Shown: positions 42,352 to 51,925, numbered from the stretch's first letter. The stretch: DNA of 64,000 bases from Nothopassalora personata (GCA_033816765.1 CM066295.1:3224001-3288000), one strand, 5' to 3'. Notes: generated by a model from the letters alone, not told the origin. Numbers and translations are program-made.

Positions 42352-45300
42352 TCAACCAGGCTTGATAGCATAGACCCATCTGCCACGCAGCACACGTGTG
42401 CCAGTTGGCAGTGTTGTCTTGTCCTTGTACAGCCATGTCTCGTATTGCTCGAGACTGGCGAATTCAGCTTCTTCGGCTGCACGCCACTCGGCGTGTTGTG
42501 GTGTTGCCATTGCGGCCTTGTGGCTCTTCGGTATGAGCACCGTTGCTGGATCTGGCCAGTCGGTTGCTGCCATGAAAGCAGTCACAGTCGCATGTGGCAT
42601 CTCAGCAAGTTGCTTGCGGGTCGTCTTGCTGAGTGAGTGACACAGGGCCCTACGCTGCTTGCGGTTGGCTTCATATTGATAGCCGTTCAATGGGTCTCGA
42701 ACTTCCGCAGGAGGGCGACGATTGCGCTGTGGCCGACCTGATGGCGTAGGTGGCACAGGTTGCCGAGCTGGCTGTGCCGGAGGTGTCGTGAAGTCGTCTT
42801 CATCGTCATCCTCAACAGAAGGTCTCGGAGGTGTTGTTGGTTGCACTTCCGGAAAGTCGTCAGGCGTCTCATCTTGATAGGAGTCCACTACTTCCTGTGA
42901 AAGGTCCTCATCCGACTGCTCGAGTGGTGAGTCCGCTGGACGGTCGATGACGGTGATGTTCTTCGGTGCTGTAACACCCCCAGAATCACCACCCCCAGGA
43001 GTCACACCGCGCTCAGCACCTGCTCGCCGTAGTCCTGTCTTGCGGTTGCGCTCCACTGGAAAGATGTCTTCTCGAGTGATGAGCTCGTCGTCTTGATCTT
43101 GCTCAGTCTCAGAGTCACCGTCTTGGGCTGCCATAGGGTCGTTGCCCTCGATGAATTGAACGTCCTTGGTTCTGAACACTCTATGCGCCTTAGCAACATA
43201 GGCACGGTAGATGGTGCGGCTTTCGTATCCAACAAGCTTGCCCTGCAACGAGCGGGCGTCAAACTTCTCACCGCGACCGACGTTATGGTCGTACACGAAG
43301 GCGCGGCAGCCGTATGCTTTGAGGTGTGACAGGGAAGGCTTCACTGGTTGAGTGCCCTGCCAAGCGTTGATAACTTCTAGTGGTGACAGGCCCTTGATTG
43401 CTGCACTTGGTGTCAAGTTAAGAAGATAGACCGAAGCTTTCACTGCTTCTGGCCATAGGCTAGGTGGAAGGCCAGCGTCGATGAGCAGCTTACGTGCCAT
43501 GACACAAACGATGTGGTTGCTGACTTCCGCACCACCATTCTGCTCTGAAGAATGAGGTGCTGTGACTTGAAGAGCGAAGCCCTCATCGCGTGAGAGCTGC
43601 GTGAGTGAGTGTCCTCCATATTCGCCACCCCCATCTATGCGGAAGATCACAATTGCTGTGCCATATTGTGTCTTCACATGACGGTGGACCACTCGAATAT
43701 GCTGCGCAGCACCGTCCTTCTGTGCGGAAGCGAATACTGTGCGTTGTAGGCTGGCCAGGCAGGTGAATAGCGTGAAGTAACGCTCCTTGCCAATGCCAAG
43801 GTTGCGGACCGTGACAACATCCACAGCAACAATATAGTATGGTGTTGTTGGCCGCACCATCGGAATGCGGTTGTAGACCTTGTGACCCATCCCCTTACGA
43901 CAGGGGATGCACTCGCGTGGGTGCTTGCTGAGGTCGCTATCACTGTTGCCAACAATGGTGATGCGCTTGTCGTTGTGAAGCTGCAGCAACTTGCGGCTGT
44001 GGATGTGTCCAAGTCGGCGGTGCCACAGGTCTCCTGTAGCAGCTGTCGATGGCTCGACCTTGGACGAAGTGAGGGCTGTCGCTGAGTCCTTCATCTTCAA
44101 GAATGGCAGTCCATTGTGGGTGTAGCAGTGTGCCACCGTACGCGCAGCAGTCCCCTTTGTGAATAGGATCTGCTCGTCGTTGCGATAATAGACACCCTTG
44201 CGGCGAAGAGCCTCTGTCGAAATCAGATTGGCTGCAAGGCCTGGTACGTACAACACCTGTGAGAAGCCAGTGATGCCGCATCCATACAGATCCAGTTGGA
44301 CGATGCCACAAGCTGTAGCAGTGATGGTGCCACTGCCTGTCTTGATAAGAACAGTGCAGGGCCGGTAGTCCATCATATTGCTCAGCTTGTTTGTCATGTG
44401 AGAAGTGCAGCCAGAGTCCACAACCCAGTCGGTGTTGCTCTTCGCTGCAAGCAGCGCTGAGGTGTCTTGAATGATGTCGTCCTGGCCCACAGTCATATAC
44501 ATGCTGTGAGAGCCGTTGAATGGAGTCATCAAGTCCTCGAAGTTGGTAGCGCCGTGAGCCGCAAACTGTGCGGTCTCAGTGTGCTGTGCGTCAGTGGTGT
44601 TGTTGACTTGCTGACGCTGTTGTTGATTGCCCTGCTGCTTCTTCTTCCAGGTAGCAGGTGCAAGCTCAGGGTGTAGGTTCCAGCAACCAGCTGGTTGGTG
44701 AGTGGTCATGCCACAACCACTGCAGGGGTCGTATTGAGGCTTCTGCTGTTGGTTGTTGTTGCCACCACCATTCTGATTACCACCACGAGCGCCGTTGCCG
44801 TTGCCGCGGCCTCCACGACCTCCTCGTCCGCCGCGTCCGTTACCACGTGGTGCGCCGCCGCCGCGAGGGGTGTTGCCGTTGCCCTGTGGGTTGGCAGGGT
44901 TGGCGTTGTTTTGTTGCTTCACTGCGAGATTGGCTGACTCGGACTGTTGCGCAGTCGCCTCATCAAGCAGATCACTGATCACCTTGTCGAGTGTGATAGT
45001 GGTACTGTCCTCGATCTTTCCAGTAAGCTGCCTCATCTGTTCACGCTTTGAGGACGCGAATGTTGGGAAGTATGGTGAGATCTGATACAGGAAGCGGAAG
45101 AGAGCTTGAGCCTTTGATATGGCTAACTCGGTGTTCTTGAGGTTGGCCAGCTTCGACTGATATTGCTGGCAGAACTTGTCAAGGTTGGAGCCACCATATG
45201 TGTGTGACTCGAAGTCCAGGTACAACGAGTACTCTTCGGACTTGCCAGTTTGACCGTATGTGGACTTCAGATGGTCCCATAGGTCTTCCGGTTGTTGGTA

Positions 45301-45735
45301 GGCTTTGCAGTTGTCTGCAATAGACTGACTGCAGTTAGCAATAATGAGGGCGCGGGCTTGATACTTCTTTGCCTCCCATGCCTCGATACGCTCTTCGAGT
45401 TCATAGTCTTCCTCATTCTTGCGCTTCGTGGGCTTCGGCTTGAGGGCAGTCTTGTCGACAAACCCCCATAGCAGGTCACCTCGCAGGACTGACTGTAACA
45501 TATCAGCCCATCTCGAGTAGTCGTCCTTGCCTTGAAGTTTGGAGACACCAGGGGTGCCGTTGTTGTTACGGCCGACCATGTTGCTAAAGCCGCGAGTTGA
45601 TACAGCAGGCTTCTTGGTCTTTCGGGTAGCAGCCGACTCGGTCTGCTGTTGTTGCTGGCTCGGAGTGGCGACAGACTGCTGCGCCAGCGGTATTTCGAGT
45701 CCAGTGAGGTCAGTGTTGTTACCGTCAGTATCCAT
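42352..45735 (-). CDS. copia-2 Gag-protease-integrase polyprotein, RT deleted
   Basis: One uninterrupted frame of 1127 residues. Gag occupies about 1-360 with a Gly/Arg/Asn-rich stretch (285-330) and a CCHC knuckle, C338-C341-H346-C351. Protease has the DSG motif at 440-442. Integrase has an HHCC zinc site at H572, H577, C609 and C612, and a DDE core at about D639, D701 and E737. The C-terminus begins the RT domain (VLRGRWVYAIK near 1115-1125) but ends two codons later (Pro-Gly-stop). Copia-3 continues here with normal RT sequence, so the truncation is an internal deletion. The product could still make particles and integrate DNA but would need RT from another element. No stop or frameshift mars the 3.4-kb frame. 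Confidence 0.92.
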   Translation of the reverse strand: MDTDGNNTDLTGLEIPLAQQSVATPSQQQQQTESAATRKTKKPAVSTRGFSNMVGRNNNGTPGVSKLQGKDDYSRWADMLQSVLRGDLLWGFVDKTALKPKPTKRKNEEDYELEERIEAWEAKKYQARALIIANCSQSIADNCKAYQQPEDLWDHLKSTYGQTGKSEEYSLYLDFESHTYGGSNLDKFCQQYQSKLANLKNTELAISKAQALFRFLYQISPYFPTFASSKREQMRQLTGKIEDSTTITLDKVISDLLDEATAQQSESANLAVKQQNNANPANPQGNGNTPRGGGAPRGNGRGGRGGRGGRGNGNGARGGNQNGGGNNNQQQKPQYDPCSGCGMTTHQPAGCWNLHPELAPATWKKKQQGNQQQRQQVNNTTDAQHTETAQFAAHGATNFEDLMTPFNGSHSMYMTVGQDDIIQDTSALLAAKSNTDWVVDSGCTSHMTNKLSNMMDYRPCTVLIKTGSGTITATACGIVQLDLYGCGITGFSQVLYVPGLAANLISTEALRRKGVYYRNDEQILFTKGTAARTVAHCYTHNGLPFLKMKDSATALTSSKVEPSTAATGDLWHRRLGHIHSRKLLQLHNDKRITIVGNSDSDLSKHPRECIPCRKGMGHKVYNRIPMVRPTTPYYIVAVDVVTVRNLGIGKERYFTLFTCLASLQRTVFASAQKDGAAQHIRVVHRHVKTQYGTAIVIFRIDGGGEYGGHSLTQLSRDEGFALQVTAPHSSEQNGGAEVSNHIVCVMARKLLIDAGLPPSLWPEAVKASVYLLNLTPSAAIKGLSPLEVINAWQGTQPVKPSLSHLKAYGCRAFVYDHNVGRGEKFDARSLQGKLVGYESRTIYRAYVAKAHRVFRTKDVQFIEGNDPMAAQDGDSETEQDQDDELITREDIFPVERNRKTGLRRAGAERGVTPGGGDSGGVTAPKNITVIDRPADSPLEQSDEDLSQEVVDSYQDETPDDFPEVQPTTPPRPSVEDDDEDDFTTPPAQPARQPVPPTPSGRPQRNRRPPAEVRDPLNGYQYEANRKQRRALCHSLSKTTRKQLAEMPHATVTAFMAATDWPDPATVLIPKSHKAAMATPQHAEWRAAEEAEFASLEQYETWLYKDKTTLPTGTRVLRGRWVYAIKPG

Positions 45736-45935
45736 ACACTGCAGAGCACCAACTAGGTGTCACTGCGATACTTGCCGCGTTGCCCACTGGGTCGCGACTT
45801 TGTCGTTTGCTATTTGCTGCAGTCGCGTTTTGTCGCAATCACCAACCAGGCGTTGTCGACATACACGCGATCAGCAGGATCACATACACACTATCAAGTG
45901 TCTTTCGGAGGTATGCGCGCAGTTGATAAGCGCGA

Positions 45936-45948
45936 GGGCGTCATAACC
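45936..45948 (-). other. copia-2 primer binding site of half-tRNA-iMet type
   Basis: Minus strand reads GGTTATGACGCCC directly after the 5' LTR. It resembles the Drosophila copia primer site (GGTTATGGGCCC) and is complementary, with one extra base, to the initiator tRNA-Met anticodon arm. Confidence 0.6.
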
Positions 45949-46086
45949 AGATAATGTGAGTGGATTGATGTATTGAGAAGGATCTACGAGAATGCGAAGA
46001 ACAGCTAGCTATAAGAAAGTGCAAGAAAGCGCGCTAGTGGCTTGGCATCCAAAGAACTGCTGGGACACAGCCAGCCAGCATCAAGT
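45949..46086 (-). repeat. copia-2 5' LTR
   Basis: 138 bp, 137 identical to the copy at 41931. It should contain the element's promoter; I see no obvious TATA box. Confidence 0.88.
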
Positions 46087-46163
46087 CACGACCACACGAC
46101 CAGACGACCGGTCGAGTGGACAGACGGACATCTAACACCGGATGGCATACGAACCTCCTTTGT

Positions 46164-46206
46164 ATTTAGGAACGCTAGAAACCCTTATGGTTCTGATGCG
46201 TTCAAC
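46164..46206 (+). promoter_or_regulatory. likely gypsy-2 promoter and transcript start
   Basis: TATTTA at 46164-46169 lies 30-35 nt upstream of GCGTTCAA (46199-46206), which is complementary to the primer site just after the LTR. This spacing is what a TATA box and a transcript 5' end would show. Inferred, with no transcript data. Confidence 0.4.
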
Positions 46207-46356
46207 TCATGTTACTATCTCACTGATTGGAATACAACTCTTATTCCTATCATTCATCTTCGCTCAGCTTGCTTCAGCCTCTCCAAAGAATAATACCGCC
46301 ACGTGACTTGACTTATCTCTCTTTTGAGACTAGCCCTGGAACGAGACAATAACACT

Positions 46357-46364
46357 TTGAACGC
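46357..46364 (+). other. candidate gypsy-2 self-priming site
   Basis: TTGAACGC lies 2 nt after the LTR end and is the exact reverse complement of GCGTTCAA in the LTR. It does not begin with TGG, as a site for a tRNA 3' end would. Tf1 of fission yeast uses this kind of pairing with its own transcript 5' end. Confidence 0.45.
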
Positions 46365-46371
46365 CCTCAGG

Positions 46372-48390
46372 ATGAGCGCTACTCAAGCAGCTGGTAGGGG
46401 AACACCCGCCCCCAGCGAAGCAGGAAGCATCCGCCGTGCGCCACCACAACAGACTACCACCACGAAGGACGATGAGTCTGATGACGATGACGAGCCTACC
46501 CCAAGGAAGAACGACGTTAAGGCTGCTAAGCCAGACCTCTTCCACGGAGACAGAGCCAAGTTCGACGACTGGATCAATCAGATGGATATGTACCTCATGT
46601 TCAACCCAGTCGATGCCGATAAAAGGACTATCTTCGCCATCACGTACCTTCGCGGAAGTGCGCAGAACTGGATCAAACCTTACCTTAAGGAATACCTTGA
46701 AGGTATGGGACGATTAGACCCCACTGGAATGTTCAGGAGCTACACCCTTTTGAAAGAGAAGATGAAGTCAATCTTTGGAACCTCGAACGAAGTCCAACAG
46801 GCCATACGAATTATTCAACACCTAAAGCAGAAGACGTCTACTTCAGAGTATGCCGCCAAATTCGAAGAATACGGACAAATCACCGGATGGGACCAGACGG
46901 CGTTGATGACTATGTTCCGACGTGGACTTAAGGACTCCGTCAAGGACGAGTTGATAAGACACGGGGGACGGATCACCAACCTCGAAGAGCTAATGAAGGC
47001 GTCGATCAATATCGATGACCAGCTCTGGGAACGACACCAGGAGAAGAAATACGACTCCAAAGTAGGAGGAATAGCAGGATACGCTCCGGACCGCAGACCC
47101 TTAGGAGGATACGTTGCGAAGGGAGAATTCTCACGACAAAGCCAACCCTACTATGGACCACAGCCAATGGAACTGGACGTTACCCAACGAGGACGGAGGA
47201 TCGTTAAGAGTAGGGGCCACGGAAAGCCCTTTAAAGGAAAAGGAAAACTCACATGCTATGCCTGTGGCAAGGAAGGCCACATGGCGCGGGATTGCCGCGG
47301 TAAAAATATGGTGCGCCGCGAGCAGTTCAATATGATGCAACCCCGAACTAGTAAATCTGAGAGCAGCGTTGGATCTCGGGGAGATACCGACTATACTCGG
47401 AGAGTGGGGGAGAGAGCTAGCAACAGAAGCACGACGCCTCTCCTGGACCCCTCAGAAGGACGAGGAGGATACCATGGGCAGCAAATGGTGGTCATTCCAT
47501 TTGATGCGAAGAACCAACCACGACAGTTCAACATGATGACACGAAGAGTCGACTACGAGACCGAACCTGAGTCTCGAAATGGTCATGGAAGCCTTCATTG
47601 GCGATTCTGTTACCAAGACTCGTGTCAAATCCACTACGCCGCGAAGTCAGGCGCAGGGTATTGGCCTCAACAACCACGAGGAACCCTGGGAGCGACGCAT
47701 AGGCAAGACGTCACGCTCAGAGAAGTGGACATCGATGAATCCTACTTCAACGAAGATGGAAGCGATAAAGAAAATCAGGACCCAGGATGGAACGGATCAT
47801 GGTCACCAGAACCACAGGAAGAAAGTCAAGAAACCACCGGGCTAGATACCATCGAGGAAGAACAGGATCCGGAAGAATCAAGCGAAGAAGATTCCTCCGA
47901 AGGAGAAGAGAGCGACACTGACGACGACAACGAACAACTTACCTTCACGGTAGATGCACCCAAGAGACTATACGACATGATCATCTACCTACAAAGAAGG
48001 CACGAGGAATTCCTACCTAAGATAGGTGGACGAAGGAGGCTACATTCCATTGAGTTTGACAAGACACTCGACACCCTACGAGGCATGGCCTGGGGATACC
48101 CACTCATGGAAACAACCGAAAACCTAGCAACCGCCATTACAGAACGACCACCTATAGGAAGCCGAATAACAGGTACCGGGTACCAAACACCGTCAGGAAC
48201 ATTCGTATCGGATGAATTACACAACATAGTGCAACACGCACGCGCACTCTACTCAGAAACGCAGAAGATCCAGGAACGCAACAGACTACAGGTGTGGACA
48301 CAGGGCAACGGGCTACAGGTTCTAGCCGAAGCCTCTAGGTACGAAGCACAGCGAACCACATACCATTCGGGAAAAGGATCAGCTCCCTAG
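46372..48390 (+). CDS. gypsy-2 Gag
   Basis: 672 residues from ATG 46372 to TAG 48388-48390. An acidic, Thr/Ser-rich start is followed by a Ty3/gypsy capsid domain (about 53-225: LFHGDRAKFDDWINQMDMYL, YLRGSAQNWIKPYL). A CCHC knuckle is at C295-C298-H303-C308. The C-terminal half is long and acidic (EEEQDPEESSEEDSSEGEE region), which is unusual for Gag. The frame is intact. The stop is two bases from the ATG of pol, which lies in the -1 frame. Confidence 0.9.
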   Translation: MSATQAAGRGTPAPSEAGSIRRAPPQQTTTTKDDESDDDDEPTPRKNDVKAAKPDLFHGDRAKFDDWINQMDMYLMFNPVDADKRTIFAITYLRGSAQNWIKPYLKEYLEGMGRLDPTGMFRSYTLLKEKMKSIFGTSNEVQQAIRIIQHLKQKTSTSEYAAKFEEYGQITGWDQTALMTMFRRGLKDSVKDELIRHGGRITNLEELMKASINIDDQLWERHQEKKYDSKVGGIAGYAPDRRPLGGYVAKGEFSRQSQPYYGPQPMELDVTQRGRRIVKSRGHGKPFKGKGKLTCYACGKEGHMARDCRGKNMVRREQFNMMQPRTSKSESSVGSRGDTDYTRRVGERASNRSTTPLLDPSEGRGGYHGQQMVVIPFDAKNQPRQFNMMTRRVDYETEPESRNGHGSLHWRFCYQDSCQIHYAAKSGAGYWPQQPRGTLGATHRQDVTLREVDIDESYFNEDGSDKENQDPGWNGSWSPEPQEESQETTGLDTIEEEQDPEESSEEDSSEGEESDTDDDNEQLTFTVDAPKRLYDMIIYLQRRHEEFLPKIGGRRRLHSIEFDKTLDTLRGMAWGYPLMETTENLATAITERPPIGSRITGTGYQTPSGTFVSDELHNIVQHARALYSETQKIQERNRLQVWTQGNGLQVLAEASRYEAQRTTYHSGKGSAP

Positions 48391-48392
48391 GA

Positions 48393-51300
48393 ATGAGCGA
48401 CCGGAGGGAGTTATGCAATATTCACGCTCACGCATCGACATCAAACACAGTTTTCCAGACACAAGCAATCGTCAACGGACACAAGACCAGTGTCATGATC
48501 GACTCAGGAGCAGCGGGGAATTTTATCTCTGAGTCTTTCACAAGAAGAAACGGGTTAGCTACCCTGAAGAAGAAATGGGGTTACGAGTTGATCGCGGTAA
48601 ACGGATCATCGTTACCTAGCGTGGAATGGGAGACGACACCATTGCCACTGGCTATCCAACAGCACCACGAGAATATTACCTTGGATGTCACTGATATGGC
48701 CAGTCATGACATAGTATTAGGTATGCCTTGGTTGAGAAAGCACAATCCAGTAATCGACTGGAGAAGAGGAGTACTCACATTTAGGGAATGCGATTGCGTT
48801 GTCGACATTCAGCCTGCGCAGTGGCAGCGTTCACTGGCAGATGAGGCAAGGAAACAGCTAAACGAGATACAGCTTGCGCCGAACAGAAGGACAGAAGAAC
48901 CACCTTCGACCGGGACAGACACTGGCGTGGGGCCGCCGGGTCACGAAGTCACTGGAAGTGATGGAAGTAACGCACCATCGAAGAATACTAACATCTCAGA
49001 GTTGAGTATTCCTAAGGAGTATCGCAAGTGGTCGCGACTCTTTGAAGAGGAGAGAGGCAAAACCGCCTTACCTAAGCACCGCCCATGGGATCATAAGATC
49101 AACATTCAGCCAGGGAAAGAGCCTCCATGGGGACCCCTATATCAAATGTCTGAGAAAGAGCTACAGACCCTACGAGAATGGCTGAAGGAGAAGCTAGCCA
49201 AAGGATGGATAAGAAGATCCACCTCAAGTGCAGGAACTCCATGCATGTTCGTTCCAAAAGCAAACGGGAAGTTACGACTCGTACAAGACTACAGGAAGTT
49301 AAACGAGATCACGATTAAGAACCGATACCCGCTACCCAACATCGAAGAAGCACAAGACAGATTAACCGGATCAGACTGGTACACGAAGATTGACCTACGA
49401 GATGCCTTCTACGCTATACGAATGGCGGAAGGAGAAGAATGGAAGACCGCTTTCAGGACAAGATACGGACTCTACGAATTCTTAGTTATGCCAATGGGAT
49501 TAACCAACGCACCCGCATCCTGCCAGGACCTTGTCAACGAAACACTTAGAGACCTACTCGACGTATGCGTTATCGCCTACATGGACGACATACTAGTCTA
49601 CACGAAAGGATCCCTACAGGAACACATAAGACAAGTCCAGGACGTCTTCGAACGACTCACGCAATCAGGATTTAAGACGTCACCCGAGAAATGCGAATTC
49701 CATAAGAAAGAAGTCAAATTCTTAGGCTTCATCATCAGCACTACAGGGATAACGATCGACCCTGCGAAGACACAGTCAATTAGAGAGTGGCCAGAACCAA
49801 AAACAGTCAAGGACGTACAATCATTCCTTGGACTAGCGAACTACAACCGGAAATTCATCAAGGATTACGCAAAAATAGCAGCACCAATGACGATGCTTAC
49901 AAGAAAGGACGTCACTTGGAAATGGGGAAAGGAACAGATTGAGGCATTTAAGAAACTCAAGGAACAATGCGCTTCAGCCCCTACGCTTCGACTATTCGAT
50001 GGTAGCAAGGAAGTCCACATCGAGACCGATGCGTCTGATATGGCAATAGGCGCATGTCTAACACAGACACACGATGGGCAGAGACACCCAGTAGCCTATT
50101 ACTCCCGGAAAATGACCACAGCGGAACAGAACTACGACATCCATGATAAAGAGCTTCTAGCCATTGTTGCTGCTATGCAACATTAGAGAGTATATGTCGA
50201 GGGCCCACCGAAGTTAACGATTCTTTCTAACCACAAGAATCTTACGTACTTTACGACGACGAAAGAACTTACTCGAAGGCAAGCCCGCTGGTCGGAGCTG
50301 CTGGGACAGTATAAGTTCGAAATTAAATATACTCCAGGACGAGAGAATGGCCGCGCCGACGCGCTGAGCCGAAGAAGCGACTACATGGAAGGAAAAGAAC
50401 CAGTGCAACATAAGATATTAAAGACAAACTCCGACGGAAGTCTTAGTGCCAACACAAGAGAATTCAATAACATCGTACGGATACTAGGCGACAGGGACGA
50501 ACAATTCCCTATATCGCAAGGAAAATACCAAGTACCTAAGGATCGAGAAGAAGAATGCATACGACAACATCACGACGGACCAAATTACGGACACCCCGGA
50601 ACTTCAAAAACAATGGACCTAATACAACGCAGTTTCTCATTCCCACAGATGAGACTTAAGGTGTCACGCTATATTAAACAATGCGTACACTGCCAACGAA
50701 ACAAGACTGCGAGACATGCAAAATACGGTCACCTACAGTTCAGGACACCACCGACAAAACCATGGGACGAAGTCACAATGGACTTTATTACGAAACTCCC
50801 ACCGTCAAAGGATCAAGTTACGAAACAACCATACGACATGATACTAGTCATGGTTGATAGACTTACGAAATACGCACACTTCATTCCTGCATCGGAAACG
50901 TACAATGCAGAGCAGCTCGGATACCTTGTACTGGACAGACTTATCCGATACCACGGATTCCCCCAAGTATTTATAACGGACAGAGACAAGCTATTCACAT
51001 CAAACTACTGGAAGACGCTTATGGGAACGATCGGAATTAAACACAAGCTGTCAACAGCATATCATCCGGAGACAGACGGACAAACCGAAAGGATGAATCA
51101 AACGCTGGAACAATACCTACGACACTACATCAACTATGCACAAGACAACTGGGTTTCATTACTGCCAATGGCGCAGATTGCACTGAACAACCACAAATCG
51201 GAGACAACTTTAACGACGCCATTTTATGCGAACTTTGGTAAAGATCCTAACCTATTTGGAACACCTGGATCCCATCCACAAGCCGAGAGAGCAATCGTGA

Positions 51301-51818
51301 CGACGGATACTCTTAAGGAAGTGCACAAAGAAACACGCAAGGCGATCGAAGATGCACAACGAAAACTGTCTCAACAACGGCAGGACACGAGAAAAATGGC
51401 ACCTCTGCTAAAAGAGGGGGATAAGGTCTATCTCCTCACAAAAAACTTGAGAACAAGAAGACAGACCAAGAAACTGGATCACGTCAAGGTCGGACCATTT
51501 TTAATCGACAAAGTCGTAGGACCAGTTAACTATCGACTACGACTACCACCTGACGCAAAAATCCACCCAGTCTTCCATATCTCCAAGTTGGAACCCGCAG
51601 ACGCCCAAACACCCTGCCAGGAGAGCTTCCATTTCGAACCGGAAGCAGAAAACGAATTCGAAGTCGAAAGAATCCTAGATAAGAAAGGTCAGCGATACCT
51701 TGTCAAATGGAAAGGATACGACGAATCAGAAAATACCTGGGAACCAAAACAAAACCTACGAAACTGTCAGCAAAAGATCCAGGAATACTACAAGACCAAA
51801 AAACGGCCAGCCTACTAG
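48393..51818 (+). pseudogene. gypsy-2 Pol with one in-frame stop
   Basis: One frame from ATG 48393 to the stop ending at 51818, broken only by TAG at 50184-50186. Domains: protease DSG at 37-39; RT with palm motif YMDD at 396-399 and LPNIEEAQDRL/DLRDAFYAI upstream; RNase H from about residue 540 (TDASDMAIGACL), in which the stop falls just after IVAAMQH. Relatives usually have Trp here, so TGG to TAG is likely. Beyond it lie the rest of RNase H, the integrase zinc site (HH...CVHCQRNK), the DDE core (MDFITKLP, ITDRDKLFTS, TDGQTERMNQ) and a C-terminal chromodomain (VERILDKKGQRYLVKWKGYD). Everything else looks intact. Read-through or error cannot be excluded. Confidence 0.9.
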
Positions 51819-51850
51819 TCACCGATTGGCGACCAGTCGGCTGGAAGCAG

Positions 51851-51925
51851 CCAGAGTAGTAATCGAACCTACGACCTCAAGAGTGTAGACAGCTTGCGCT
51901 CTACCACTAAGCTACATGACCAGGT
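51851..51925 (-). other. tRNA-like segment in gypsy-2 3' region
   Basis: Minus strand has an A box TAGCTTAGTGGTAGAGCG and a B box GGTTCGATTAC at the spacing found in tRNAs (B begins 45 nt after A). A 4-bp CAAG/CTTG anticodon-type stem and a 4-bp T stem are present, but the anticodon loop would be 11 nt and the acceptor ends do not pair. Best read as a tRNA-derived pseudogene or internal Pol III-type sequence. Confidence 0.45.

Larger units (their letters stand above)
41931..46086 (-). mobile_element. copia-2: non-autonomous Ty1/copia element lacking RT and RNase H
   Basis: 4156 bp with a 5-bp TSD, CACGA (41926-41930 and 46087-46091), proven by the empty site in the other gypsy-2 LTR. LTRs of 138 bp differ at one base (A at 41944, G at 45962). 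It carries one long intact frame for Gag-protease-integrase, a primer site next to the right LTR and a GGGGGTG purine tract next to the left one. The RT-RNase H part, present in copia-3, is deleted. Confidence 0.92.
41759..46354 (+). repeat. gypsy-2 5' LTR, split by copia-2
   Basis: LTR pieces 41759-41930 and 46092-46354, separated by copia-2 and its second TSD copy (46087-46091). Comparison with the empty site in the 3' LTR (52818-52822) fixes the insertion exactly. Confidence 0.95.

Noticed and set aside
44658..44978. Plus-strand frames rich in Arg/Val or Pro
   Set aside because: Antisense of the Gly/Arg/Asn-rich part of copia-2 Gag.
46042..46293. 83-codon frame repeated at 52809-53024
   Set aside because: The repetition is only because both lie in the gypsy-2 LTRs; no sign of translation.
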